Positions 10,747 to 21,146 of a stretch of DNA of 64,000 nucleotides are shown one piece after another. The stretch's first letter is position 1; every line of letters starts with the position of its first letter. The stretch comes from Mesomycoplasma ovipneumoniae SC01 (GTDB lineage Bacteria > Bacillota_I > Bacilli_A > Mycoplasmatales > Metamycoplasmataceae). Location: NCBI RefSeq assembly GCF_000218525.1, contig NZ_AFHO01000012.1:57924-121923 (forward strand), read 5' to 3'. Under the pieces are notes generated by a model that did not search any database, was not told the DNA's origin, and was given only the letters and a program-made list of their open reading frames with translations. Position numbers and translations under genes: made by a program.

Positions 10747-12786
10747 ATGAAAGTATTTTTGCAAAAGGATTTAAAAGATTGTGGATTGGCGGTTCTTCAA
10801 TCAATTTATCATTTTTTCTATGATAAAAAAATATCAATAAACTCTTTAAAAACAAAAGTTTTTTATTCAAATGACGGGATAAACATCGCTAATTTAGAAC
10901 GATTAGCAAAGGAATTTGGAATTATTCTTGAATCTTACGGGGGCCCTTATGAGAATTTAAAAACCTTAGAGATCGTAAAACCAACGATTATTCTAATTAA
11001 AACAGGTGATTTAAATCATTATGTTTTATTGACAAAAGTAAAAAAATCAAAATTTGAAATTATTGATCCCTTAAAAGGAAAAATAAAAATTAAAGCTGAA
11101 ACAATGGCAAAAATTTTCCAAAATGTTGTAATTTTTGCCCAAAAGGATCCTGAGTATAAAAGATCAAAAGTAAAAGATAAATCATGAAATAATTGGTGGT
11201 TTTTCCTTGAGTCAAAAAGTAATTGGTATCTTATTTTTTTATTTTTTATAACTGCAGTTAGTAATTTTTTATCTTCATTATTCATGAAAACAATTATTGA
11301 TAAGGTTTTGCCACAACAAGATATTGGCCTTGTTATAAAAGTGAGTATTTTCTTTGCTTGGATTGTAATTTGGCGAATTTTACAGGATATTATTAAAAAA
11401 ATATATATTCACAAAATTGAACTAAAAATCGAAAAAGATATTTTTGACCGTTTTTTTAATGCTCTAAAAACAGGTAAAAATTTTCAACTTTTAAAATTAG
11501 ACAATCATGATTATATTAGGAGAATTAATTTAATTCCAAGTTTTGCGGCTTTTTCGGCCAGTTTTTATTACCATATTTTTAATGAAGTTATTACTTTTTT
11601 AATTTCATTTTTTATATTGTTGTGGATAGATATTAAAATTTTGGGCTTAATTATTGGAATAGGCATAATTTACCTTTTTATTAGCATAATTGTGCGAAAA
11701 AGTATTTCAAAAAATCACCAATTTTTAATGGAAGATCAACTAAATAGTTTGACAAGCACAAATGACATGATTTTTTCGCTTGAAAATTTAAAGCGCGATG
11801 ATGTTTATAAAAATTTAAAACATCAATTCGATGAAAAATATTACCGTTATAAAAAAACAGAATTCAATATTTGGAAAAAAGAAAGTTATTTATCAAGTTT
11901 TAATAATTTTCTTTTTTCAATAGCACCGATTTTAATTGTAGTTATTTCCTCTTTTTGAATTTTTGATAAAAAATTATCAATTGGTGAATTACTGCTTTTT
12001 TTAAGTTTTTTTAGTTTTTTTATTAATCCGCTTTCTTCATTTGTTAATATAGTCACCAACTTGCCAATTTTTTTAAAGGAATTTGAGCTTTTAAATTTTG
12101 TGCTTAATATTGAAAAAGAGACAACCGGTAAATATCACCAAAAAATTTCAGATATAAAATTAAAAGATTTAAGCGTGAGTTATTATAAAAATAAGACGCT
12201 TTTTTATATAGAAAAAATGCAAATAAAAGAAAATTTGCACATAATTGGAAAAAACGGAAGCGGAAAGTCTACATTTTTACGACTTTTAAATCAGGAAATT
12301 GTTTATAACGGTGATTTTTTAATTAATAATCTTGATTTAAAATATTATGACCAAAACGAGTTGCGCAAACGAATTTGCTACATAAAATCACAAAATTATT
12401 TCCCTAATATTAGTGTTCTTTCTTTTATAACAAATGAAAATCCTGAAAAAATTCAGAATTTGATTAATAATTTTCAACGTTTTGACATTCAAGAAATGCT
12501 TTATGAATGACAAATTTCCCTTGATTCAAAATTTGTTAACAATGGCTCAAATTTTTCAAGTGGACAAAAGCAAATAATTGCAATTTTGCAACTTTTAACT
12601 AAGGATTTTGACTTAATTTTATTAGATGAGGCTTTTGAAAACATCGATGAAAAAAATTTCGAATTTTTAAAGAAAGTAATCTCAAATTACCAAAAAAATG
12701 CAATGTTTATCGAGATCTCTCATTCAAAAAGATATGTAATTGAACAAGGAGAAACTTTTGACATCAAAGATATATCAAAACAATAA
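10747..12786 (+). CDS. C39-peptidase ABC exporter (bacteriocin/peptide type)
   Basis: A 679-residue exporter with three parts. An N-terminal C39 peptidase domain carries Cys 12 (KDLKDCGLAVL), His 91 (LNHYVLL) and Asp 107 (IDPLKG). A membrane domain follows (about residues 155-430, five or six helices). The nucleotide-binding domain has Walker A GKNGSGKST, a degenerate signature NFSSGQKQ, Walker B LILLDEAF and H-loop His in EISHSK. Such proteins cleave a double-glycine leader and export the peptide. No candidate substrate is visible beside it. A small membrane protein overlaps its 3' end and may be the accessory protein. The NBD is about 50 residues shorter than usual. Confidence 0.85.
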
Positions 12787-13141
12787 GATAACAATAATAA
12801 TTAGTGTCTTTTTGCTAATTTTGATGGGTGCAAGTTTTTACTATTTTTTTCAAATAAAAACTTATAGGACCGTTAATTTTATTTTAGAAATCGATGAAAA
12901 ACACAAAACATTTGCAACAATAAATTCAGACATATATTATTTAATGGATAAAGATTCATTTGCCCAGTTTCAATTTCATGACCGAGTAGTTAGACTTGAA
13001 ATTACAAAAATTGTTAATGTAAAACAGAATGAATTTGTTGTTGAGTTCACAAAATCACTATTATTAAAACCAAAAACTCAACTGCCAGCCGTTCTTTTTT
13101 TAAAAAATACAGGTAATTTTTTAGATCTTTTTACAAAATAG
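12758..13141 (+). CDS. Small membrane-anchored exporter partner, possibly HlyD-like
   Basis: A 127-residue protein with one N-terminal transmembrane segment (about residues 10-30) followed by a beta-rich extracytoplasmic domain. The start is taken as TTG 12758 because AAGGAG at 12746-12751 sits correctly upstream; TTG 12740 is in frame too. It overlaps the exporter's last 29 bases. By position and topology it could be a minimal accessory (membrane-fusion) protein for the C39 exporter, much shorter than normal HlyD proteins. This is inference only. Confidence 0.6.
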   Translation: MTSKIYQNNKITIIISVFLLILMGASFYYFFQIKTYRTVNFILEIDEKHKTFATINSDIYYLMDKDSFAQFQFHDRVVRLEITKIVNVKQNEFVVEFTKSLLLKPKTQLPAVLFLKNTGNFLDLFTK

Positions 13142-13158
13142 AATAAAATTAAATATAA

Positions 13159-13614
13159 ATGGTGAAAATTCTAATTAATTTTGAGAACCAAAGTAAGGTT
13201 AAGTTTAAATTTTTAAAGTTGTTTAAAAAAATTTTTGAAATTTTTGCAAAAAATGAAAATTTAGAAGGTGAAATTAATCTAGATTTGATGCTAATAAGTG
13301 AAAAAAAAGCCCAAAAACTAGCCCTTAAATTCAAAAATAAAGATTATGTTCCTGATGTTTTATCATTTCCAAGTGGTTTGAAAATTCAAGAAAATAATTT
13401 GCAAATTCATTTTTTAGGCGAAATTTTTATGACACCATCAAAAATTCAAAAACAAGCAAAAGACTATAATCACACCCAAAAGCGCGAATTTTCATACCTT
13501 TTTGCTCATAGCCTTTATCATTTACTAGGTTTGGATCATGACAATGATGAAAATAATAAATTTATGCACGAAAAAGTGGAAAACATTTTAAAAAATTTGG
13601 AGATTTTTCGCTAA
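13159..13614 (+). CDS. ybeY: YbeY endoribonuclease
   Basis: A 151-residue protein of the YbeY family, involved in 16S rRNA 3' maturation and ribosome quality control. The zinc site HSLYHLLGLDHDND (three His) is near residues 116-129, preceded by the VPDVLSFP motif. The stop overlaps the cdd start (TAATG). It forms a plus-strand run with cdd and era, the common bacterial ybeY-cdd-era order. Confidence 0.93.
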   Translation: MVKILINFENQSKVKFKFLKLFKKIFEIFAKNENLEGEINLDLMLISEKKAQKLALKFKNKDYVPDVLSFPSGLKIQENNLQIHFLGEIFMTPSKIQKQAKDYNHTQKREFSYLFAHSLYHLLGLDHDNDENNKFMHEKVENILKNLEIFR

Positions 13615-14009
13615 TGGAACAAATATTTGAATCCCTAAAAAAACTAAGCAAAAATTCCTACTGTCCTTATTCTAATTTTCCAGTAGCCTCAATTTTACTA
13701 ACAAAACAAGACCACACTTTTGAAGGTATTAATGTTGAAAATGCCGTTTACCCCGCAGGAATTTGCGCCGAAAGAGTAGCGATATTTCAGGCAATTGCCC
13801 AAGGAGTTAATCCTGAAAATTTTAAAGAAATTCACATTTATAGCCCAAAATCTAGTAAATTTATTGTCCCTTGTGGTCAATGTTTACAAGTTTTTGTTGA
13901 ATTTTTTTCTGAAAATGTTAGTATTTTTCTTTATAATTCAAAAGCAGAATTTGTTGAGAAAAAATTAAATCAACTTCTCCCCTTGCAATTTAAAAAGGAT
14001 TTTTTATAA
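13614..14009 (+). CDS. cdd: Cytidine deaminase
   Basis: A 131-residue tetrameric-type cytidine deaminase for pyrimidine salvage. The zinc and catalytic motifs CAERVAIF (Cys plus catalytic Glu) and PCGQCLQV (two Cys) are intact, as is the N-terminal YCPYSNFPV substrate segment. The ATG shares an A with the ybeY stop and the gene ends 2 bases before era. Confidence 0.95.
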   Translation: MEQIFESLKKLSKNSYCPYSNFPVASILLTKQDHTFEGINVENAVYPAGICAERVAIFQAIAQGVNPENFKEIHIYSPKSSKFIVPCGQCLQVFVEFFSENVSIFLYNSKAEFVEKKLNQLLPLQFKKDFL

Positions 14010-14011
14010 AT

Positions 14012-14896
14012 ATGGAAACAAAAACATGTTTTGTTGCAGTTATTGGCCGACCGAATTCAGGCAAATCTTCACTAATAAACTCGATTGTTCAATTTCCGGT
14101 TTCAATCGTTAGTCTAAAAGCTCAAACTACCAGAGATGCAATTAACGCAATTTATAATAAAGATAATCTTCAAATAGTTTTTGTTGACACTCCCGGTTTT
14201 CATAATAAAATTAATAATTTAAGTAATTCCCTAAATTTGGCGATAAATTCAACACTTGAGGGAATAGATCTTGTTCTTTTTTTGCACCCAGTCAACGAAC
14301 CAATTGATGAAAACACACAAGCATTTGCTAAAAAACTTTCAGATATTAAAAACAAAATCGCAATAATTACTAAAACTGATATTGAAGATGACGAATTTAA
14401 TTTCGAAAGTCAGTCACAAAAAATGAAGGAATTTGAATTTGAATTTGATAGCATTTTACCTTTTTCAACTAATTTTGATGATTTAAGAACCAATTTATTA
14501 GCCCAAATTGAAAAATATGCCTATCCCTCAAATCATTTTTTCAATAATTTAGATGTTACCGATCAAAGTTCACGTTTTTTTGCAAAAGAAATAATAAGAA
14601 AACAAATACTTTTGAATGTTGATGATGAAATTCCGCACCAAACCGCTGTTGTCATTGACAATTTTGACGAATCAGAAAAAAATTGTATTCGAATTGATGC
14701 AACAATTTATGTTGGTAGAAAATCACACTTACCAATAATTATTGGTAAAGCTGGCGCGGTTCTTGGACAAATTGGCACTAACGCTCGCAAAGAACTGGAA
14801 GAGATTTTTGGTAAAAAAGTTGTTTTAAAAAACAGAGTAGCTGTTGCCAAAAAATGGTTTAACGACCCTAAAATGATTAAGAAATTTGGCTACTAA
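14012..14896 (+). CDS. era: GTPase Era
   Basis: A 294-residue GTPase for 30S subunit assembly, binding the 16S rRNA 3' end. G1 GRPNSGKSS, G3 DTPGFH and G4 TKTD are visible, and the C-terminal KH domain contains IIGKAGAVLGQIGTNARKEL. Full length for the family. It is the last gene of the ybeY-cdd-era run; about 250 AT-rich bases follow. Confidence 0.96.
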   Translation: METKTCFVAVIGRPNSGKSSLINSIVQFPVSIVSLKAQTTRDAINAIYNKDNLQIVFVDTPGFHNKINNLSNSLNLAINSTLEGIDLVLFLHPVNEPIDENTQAFAKKLSDIKNKIAIITKTDIEDDEFNFESQSQKMKEFEFEFDSILPFSTNFDDLRTNLLAQIEKYAYPSNHFFNNLDVTDQSSRFFAKEIIRKQILLNVDDEIPHQTAVVIDNFDESEKNCIRIDATIYVGRKSHLPIIIGKAGAVLGQIGTNARKELEEIFGKKVVLKNRVAVAKKWFNDPKMIKKFGY

Positions 14897-15150
14897 AAAT
14901 TTAAATTTAGTATAAATTTTCTCTTAAATAATTAATTTGGCGACTATGCTAAAAAAGTATTTTTTGTTGCCTAAAATTACTAAAAAAAATTAAAAAATTT
15001 ATTAAAAATAGACTTTAATTTTGAATAAATTAAATATTTTACAATTTTGCTGTAAAATATTTAAATAAGCAAGCATGCTTTTTGAAAAAATTATTTAAAA
15101 AGTTTGCTGCTCATAATTTATTAATTTTAATTTGAAAAAAGGAGTAATAT

Positions 15151-16512
15151 ATGGAAAAATTTGATATTGCAATAATTGGGGGTGGCCCAGGCGGATACTC
15201 TTTGGCAATTATTTTAGCTAAAAACGGCAAAAATGTTGCACTTTTTGAATCAAATTCTTTAGGCGGAACTTGTGTAAATAGGGGTTGCATCCCAACTAAA
15301 ACAATTTTAAAATCTGCAAAAATAAGACAATTAATGTCTAATTCACATAAATACGGTTTTGAATCTAGCCACACATTTAATTTAGAAAAAATCTTTGAAA
15401 ATGCACGCAATAATAGTAAAAAATTGCAACAAGCAATCAAAGGCGCCCTAGAAGGTGCTGGTGTTTCTATTTTTAACCAAGAAGCAAAATTACTTTCTAA
15501 AAACATAATTAAAGCTGACAACAACGAAATTTATGCCGACAAAATAGTTCTTGCAACCGGAAGCAGTCCAAGAAAAATAAAAATTGAAGACATTGAAAAT
15601 GCAAATGTTTATACTTCTGATGATTTGATTTTAGATTATCACGATTTTGATGAACTAACAATAATTGGTGGCGGAGTTATTGCTCTTGAGTTTGCTAGTT
15701 TCTATGCCAACTTTGACAAAAAAATAACTATAATTGAATCAAATAAACAATTATTTGGCAATTTTGATGAGTCAATAAAAGACGCTGTTAATTCAATTAT
15801 CCAAAGAGATAAAATAAATATCATAACAAATGCAAAAGTTTTAAAATACGAAACTGATGGTCTACTTATTCAGCAAGGTGAAACTATTTCTAAACATAAA
15901 ACTCAAAATATTTTACTTGCAGTTGGTAGAATTGTTAATAATGATTCATTTTCTGAGTTAAATTTAGAAAAATATGACAATGGTGTTTTAAAAGTAAACG
16001 AATTTTTTCAAACTTCTGAAGAAAACATTTATGCAATTGGTGATTTAAACGCAATTATGATGTTATCGACGAGTGCATATAAACAAGGAGATGTTGTTGC
16101 AAAACATATTTTGCACCAAAAATCTGATGAAAAATTTGTAAAATCCAATGTTCCGTTTGCAATTTATACAAATCCAGAAATTTCATTTGTTGGAAAAAGT
16201 GAAAAAGAGTTAGAAAGTGCAAAAATTGAATTTGAATCAGCGCAAATTTTTGCAAAAAATTTGCCAAGAGCGCATGCTAACTTAGATTTTGAAATTGGTT
16301 TTGTCAAAATTAATTACGAAAAAAACACTTATAAAATTCTATCAGCAACTATTTTCCTTGAAGATTCAGCGACCTTGATTAACCAAATTGCATTAGCAAT
16401 AAGCAAAAATATGACAATTTTTGACCTTCAAAATTCAGCTTTTACCCACCCTACACTTGCTGAATCTGTTTATTATATTTCAAGAAATATCGCTTTTAGT
16501 AAAAAATCCTAA
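15151..16512 (+). CDS. lpd: Dihydrolipoamide dehydrogenase-like flavoprotein
   Basis: A 453-residue FAD-dependent pyridine nucleotide-disulfide oxidoreductase without a fused lipoyl domain. It shows the FAD site GGGPGGYSLA, the redox-active disulfide GGTCVNRGCIPTK, the NAD site IIGGGVIALEFA, the second FAD motif IYAIGDLN, and a C-terminal FTHPTLAE with the catalytic His. It reoxidises dihydrolipoamide of 2-oxoacid dehydrogenase or a GcvH-like carrier; no pdh genes are adjacent. A GGAG ribosome site precedes ATG 15151. A perfect 11-bp palindrome (16531-16554) follows the gene and element copy A lies 162 bases downstream. Confidence 0.88.
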   Translation: MEKFDIAIIGGGPGGYSLAIILAKNGKNVALFESNSLGGTCVNRGCIPTKTILKSAKIRQLMSNSHKYGFESSHTFNLEKIFENARNNSKKLQQAIKGALEGAGVSIFNQEAKLLSKNIIKADNNEIYADKIVLATGSSPRKIKIEDIENANVYTSDDLILDYHDFDELTIIGGGVIALEFASFYANFDKKITIIESNKQLFGNFDESIKDAVNSIIQRDKINIITNAKVLKYETDGLLIQQGETISKHKTQNILLAVGRIVNNDSFSELNLEKYDNGVLKVNEFFQTSEENIYAIGDLNAIMMLSTSAYKQGDVVAKHILHQKSDEKFVKSNVPFAIYTNPEISFVGKSEKELESAKIEFESAQIFAKNLPRAHANLDFEIGFVKINYEKNTYKILSATIFLEDSATLINQIALAISKNMTIFDLQNSAFTHPTLAESVYYISRNIAFSKKS

Positions 16513-16530
16513 TAATTACTGTTTTTCAGA

Positions 16531-16570
16531 CTAAAATTTCAGTTGAAATTTTAGGAAATTAGTTTCTTTT
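16531..16570 (+). terminator. Hairpin after lpd
   Basis: CTAAAATTTCA and TGAAATTTTAG form a perfect 11-bp stem with a 2-base loop at 16531-16554, followed by an imperfect T-rich stretch. It probably ends the lpd transcript. Confidence 0.55.
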
Positions 16571-16674
16571 TTAAATTGGTTAATTCTAAAACCGTTGTTT
16601 TTTGCTAAAATCAATTATAATTTAGTTTCCTTTAAGGAAAGATCTGGCAAAATAAAGTAAATTAGCATATTCCC

Positions 16675-17391
16675 GAGTTTCCCAGTTTGATGAGATAGTC
16701 TTAAACAAGTGTCCTGGTTTAGTTTTGGGCACTTTTTTAACTTTTTTGGCAAACTCAAGAAAAATAACTATCAAGGCAAAAACTCTAAATTTTAAATCTA
16801 ACACTCATGAATGCAAAATCTACTTATTAACCAAATAAAGCAAACTAAAAAAGCTAAAATTTTAACTTAAAAAGCAAAATTATAAAATATTTAAACTACT
16901 TTTTTTAGTTTAAAACACTGGCAAAAATCAATTTATGATGAAACAACAAAAATCATAAAAAAATACAACTACTATTTAAACTCAATGCAAATAGAAAACT
17001 CGTTGTTATTTAAATTGAGCCTAAAAAAACATATGAAGTTTTGAAAGAACAATAATTAAAAGCCATAAATTTATAGATTTCTAAACGGTCAAATTTAAGG
17101 CACTCCATCATATTTAAAAATATAATGGGAAATTCGCATTTTCTGATTTTTTTATGACAAAAACATAACTAATTCCTCCTTAATTCAATATCAAATTTAT
17201 TAATTCATTCTTAGTGAGGTTTATTATAACATAATTTTATTTTTGACCAAACATTTTTTTTTTTTTTTACAAAAGGTTAGTTTAAAATAATAAAAATTAA
17301 GATTTTAGCGGTCAAAAAACACAGATTTACGGCTATTTTTGCGTATTTATATTCACTAAAAAGTGAATTTTGCCATCAAACTGGCAAACTC
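16675..17391 (-). mobile_element. MITE-like element, copy A (717 bp)
   Basis: Bounded by GAGTTTCCCAGTTTGATG (16675-16692) and CATCAAACTGGCAAACTC (17374-17391), an 18-bp inverted repeat with one mismatch. Strand is given as that of its internal promoter: -35 TTGGTC (plus gaccaa 17245-17250), 16-base spacer, -10 TATAAT (plus attata 17223-17228), behind a 15-A tract. Downstream on the minus strand come AAGGAGG and ATG followed by a 4-codon frame (MFLS, stop), then a long hairpin (16981-17019), then a terminator-like stem with GTGTCC/GGGCAC arms near the left end. It lies 162 bases after the lpd stop. No flanking duplication is evident. No protein gene is supported inside. Confidence 0.85.
17223..17250 (-). 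promoter_or_regulatory. Internal promoter of element copy A
   Basis: TTGGTC and TATAAT are separated by 16 bases on the minus strand. The same boxes and exact spacing recur in copies B (22435-22462), C (30423-30450), D (40217-40244) and E (53116-53143, plus strand). Conservation in all five copies makes this the best-supported promoter of the window. Confidence 0.7.
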
Positions 17392-17564
17392 AGGAAAAAC
17401 TTATTTTTGGGCAACCTTTGCTAGAAATTAAGTTTGGTATTCTAATAAAGCTAAGAATAATTTTGACTATAAAAATTACATGCAAAAATAAAAAATAATC
17501 TTCTTTTTGATAAGTTAATATACTAATTTACATTTTTTTGTTTCTTATCTTTTCTTTTTTTTAG

Positions 17565-17570
17565 TATAAT
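17565..17570 (+). promoter_or_regulatory. -10 box of the P65-like gene
   Basis: TATAAT lies 35 bases upstream of ATG, immediately preceded by a 9-T run and other T-rich sequence in the -35 spacer region. Homopolymer runs in this position can change length in mycoplasma lipoprotein promoters, so expression might vary. That last point is inference. Confidence 0.55.
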
Positions 17571-17605
17571 TTTAAATTTATTAAACTAAAATCGAAAGGA
17601 ACAGT

Positions 17606-19426
17606 ATGAAATACAAAAATCTTCAAAACTATCCCGTTAGAAAAAGATTAAAATTTATATCATTAGGTTTATTACCAATAGCTACTACAGTAACGTTTGT
17701 TGCATGTATCTCATCACAAGAATCAACACAACTTTCAAGATTTAACTATTTAGCAATTGGTGATTCTGTTACCGCCGGATTTAATCAAGATACATATCGC
17801 GATTTTCAAGGTAAACTTAACTCAGGAAGCGTAAGTGGTCTTTCGTATCCTTCCTTTTTTGCACACTTTTTGCAAAAATTAAACAAAGATTCGCTTGTTT
17901 CATATGATAATTTGGCCTTTTCTGGTGCAACAGTAAAAAATTGACTTAATTTAATTAATCCTACAAAATACCCAGCTGGAAAAGTCGCTGATAATCCTTT
18001 TGTTCCTAAAAATAACGATCAAAATACAAAATTCAATGATTTATCTACCGTTTTTGGCAATTTTAATAAATCAAGTTACCCTGAATTAACTCAAAAAATT
18101 AAAAGCGCTAATCTTTTAACAATGACTCTTGGCGCTAATGATATTTTCTTAGCTGCAACTAAATTTGGTCCACTTTTATCACCTGAAACATCTGGAATTA
18201 AAGAGGAATTGGATAAAATTACTGTAGAAACTGCTCAAGAAACAGCTCCAGCTGATCCTAAGAAAAAAGAAGATTTAAAACCAAAAATAGCCAAATATAT
18301 TCAAAACGAAATTTCAGCCAAAATAACAGAATTAAAATCAGATTTAGAAAATCTTTTAAAAGAATTAAAGACAATTAATCCTAATTTGCATATAAATTTA
18401 CTTCCATATAAATTGCCAAACTCACTTTTAGTGCAAATTTTAAGCAACCTTTTTGCTAATGATTTTGGTTTAGAAAAAGATTATTTCCAAAAAGTTACAA
18501 CAGAAATTAATACCGCAATTCGTGAAACAGCACAAAAAGTTAATGTAAATTATGTTGATCCATTTGATTCAGAAATTTGAAATGATTCTGATACAAAATT
18601 AGGAGCAACACAATTTGATATTCACCCTCAAATTAAGGGGTATAAAAAAATAGCTGAACAATTATTGCTAAAATTAGCAACCGATCAATCTCAAGCTGGT
18701 GCTGTTGTTGATAATATTAAAAAATCTACAAAATTCAGCGACAATGCTTCAGGAAATTTAACATATAAACGTGTTATTGATCTATCAAGTGTTGCAAAAA
18801 CCAACGAAGAATTATTGAAAAAAATAAACGATAATAAATCCGAAACTGATTTCATTAGTGATGAGTCTGAATTTGAAAAAGCCCAAAGTTCACTAATGAG
18901 TGCCGATAAAAGAGATTTAGCTGCTTCAATGTTATCAGTTTTAAGTTCAGACATTTTTGGGAAATTAGATTTTAAAGACTTAGTTAAAAAATCAGGAAGC
19001 TTTTATGCTAGATATCTTGTTAGATTTATCCCTGAAACAGCATCAGAAAAATCTCTAGCAGAAATTTTAAAATCACTTGGAGAATTTGCTAAACCTTATT
19101 TAAATAAACCAGATACTGATATAGTTAAAGCTGCTCTTGATAAAGTAATAGCTGATCTAGAAAAAAATGTAAAAGATCCTAAAAACCACTCAAAAATCAA
19201 ATTTCCTTCAATAATTGGTAGCATCATTTCTGCCTTTGTTTCAAATCTTAATTTTACAAAGGTTTTAGCGGATTTACCGAAGTTAACAGGTAATCAATCA
19301 TCATCAACTCCATCAACTTCAACTTCAACACCTTCACCTTCAACCTCATCAACTCCATCATCAACGCCTTCTTCATCTTCAACCCCATCAGCTTCACCTT
19401 CAGCAGGTTCAACCTCCGGTTCTTAA
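17606..19426 (+). CDS. GDSL/SGNH lipolytic lipoprotein, P65-like
   Basis: A 606-residue surface lipoprotein. The signal peptide ends at lipobox Cys 34 (TFVAC). The SGNH hydrolase blocks are complete: block I IGDSVTAG with nucleophile Ser 54, the later GAND, and D.HP near residue 345 (FDIHPQIKGYKKIAEQ). This matches the P65 lipolytic lipoprotein known from M. hyopneumoniae in plan. After ~550 residues the C-terminus becomes a Thr/Ser/Pro low-complexity tail (about residues 565-606), a likely exposed size-variable region. The promoter TATAAT is at 17565-17570 behind a T-tract, with ribosome site AAAGGA before ATG. A rho-independent terminator follows at 19508-19553. Confidence 0.85.
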
Positions 19427-19507
19427 TCTCACCCTTAAAACACGTTATTAAAAATTAACACTTAAAAAACATGGCATTTTTTAATGTCATGTTCTTAAAC
19501 CGAAAAT

Positions 19508-19553
19508 AAAAATGCAACAAATAGTAAAACAATATTATCGTTGCATTTTTTTT
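19508..19553 (+). terminator. Rho-independent terminator after the P65-like gene
   Basis: AAAAATGCAAC pairs with GTTGCATTTTT across a 21-base loop, followed by a run of Ts. It lies about 80 bases after the stop codon. Confidence 0.75.
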
Positions 19554-19712
19554 ATTTCCATTTATGAAATAATTTAGTAAATTTGTGCTTTTTTAATAAA
19601 AATTACGAATATATTTCATATTTGCTTTTTTTGGCCGGAATTTTAAAACTTTCTTGCAAATTTATTATATGATTATTAATATAGTAAATTTAATTTTTTG
19701 AAAGGAGAAATC

Positions 19713-21146
19713 ATAGTTAAAACAAGATTTTTTAGTAAATTTAAAGATTTTACTTGATCACAAATTTTTGCCTTAATAATATTAGCGGCTGCTGATGTTT
19801 TTGTTATCGCTGCCCCTTATTATTTAAAAAATATTGTGCCGAATTTGCATACATATTTAGGAATTCGTGAAGACCAAGTAGCTTCTTTGACAGCCATTAT
19901 TGGTTGAGTTACACTTGCAACTCAACTACCGGGCGGATTTTTATCTAACAGAATTAGTTCGCGTTGACTCTTATTTATTGCTGTTTTATCAACAGGAATT
20001 ATTACATTTTGATTTGGTATAACCATCAAAAATGCTCAACAATTAGGTGAAGAAAGTGCTTTGACTCAATATAAAATTATTTGAGGTCTTTGAGGAATCA
20101 CATCAACCCTAATCTTTTGAACCCCGCTTTGAAAACTAGTTTCACAGCAAACCGACCAAAAAAATCAAGGTCTTGCTTACGGAATTCAAGGTAGTGCAAA
20201 CGGTGTAGTTGGATTTTTCCTAGTTTTTGTTATTGGCTTAATTATTACTTCAGTTTATTATCCAGACAATCAAAATACTAGAGAAATCAATTCCACACCT
20301 TTTGCCGCTTATACTTTTACAATTGGTAGTTTTTTAGTAATTACTTCATTTTTAGTTCTCTTTTTTGTCAAAGAGAAAAAAATTGAACGTTATACTAACA
20401 AAATTAGTTGAGAATCTATCAAGAAAAATATTAACCAAATTTTTGTCTCACTTAAAAATTGGAAACTATGAATGCTTTCAATTTTTGTAATGGGAATGTA
20501 TACTTTCCAATCAGTTTTTGCCTATTACTTAGTTCAAGTGTTAAATAATGTCTTTTTAGCACCTACAATTTTAGTTACAATTCTTGGTGGAATTAGAACT
20601 TATGGACTTCGAGGTTTAATTAGTTCTTATGTTGGTTACTATGCTGACAAATTTAGAAGCTACATTCTCATTTTAGTTTTAACAGCAGTGACAGGAATGT
20701 TTGTTATTTTAACTATTTTACTTCTTACCTTAGCTGGAATTCAAGAACCTGGAACTCCACTGTTTATCTTCTTTATAATATTGGTTACAATTTTATTCTT
20801 AATCGCAGGTTCTCTATCATGAGTAATGGTAACTCTTAGATTTACTCAAGTTGCTGAAATTGAAATTGGTAAAAATAACTATGCAAGTTCAGTTGGAATT
20901 CTTTCATTTATTGCATTTTCGCCAGATGCTTGATTTTATGAATTATCAGGATATGTTGGAAAAGTCTATACAATTGAAGGACAAACAAATACTTCGCCTT
21001 TAGGTTACCAATTAATTTTAACAATCGCATTAGGTGTTGCCTTATTTGGAACAATTTGTGGTCTAATAGTCTTTTTACACAATCGCGCTGAACTTAAAAA
21101 GCTAGGCAAAACAAATTATCGCTGAAGGGAATTAGATAATGCCTAA
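19713..21146 (+). CDS. MFS permease, GlpU-like (glycerophosphodiester uptake)
   Basis: A ~477-residue membrane protein rich in TGA Trp codons, with about 12 hydrophobic segments and a major-facilitator pattern (LITNRISSR-like loop after helix 2, YADKFRS loop in the second half). It overlaps glpQ by 8 bases. In M. pneumoniae GlpQ is paired with the permease GlpU, which imports glycerophosphocholine, so this likely supplies the adjacent GlpQ. The start is unusual: after AAAGGAG (19701-19707) the first codons are ATC ATA GTT AAA, with no ATG/GTG/TTG in register. ATA 19713 is best spaced; TTG 19698 is in frame but overlaps the ribosome site. Confidence 0.75.

Noticed and set aside
16622..16804. 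Minus-strand frame in element copy A resembling one in copy B (21811-22020): DLKF.VFALIVIFL
   Set aside because: The similarity stops after ~16 residues because of indels, the C-terminal halves are unrelated, there is no ribosome site, and copies C-E do not keep it. More likely shared element DNA than a conserved gene.
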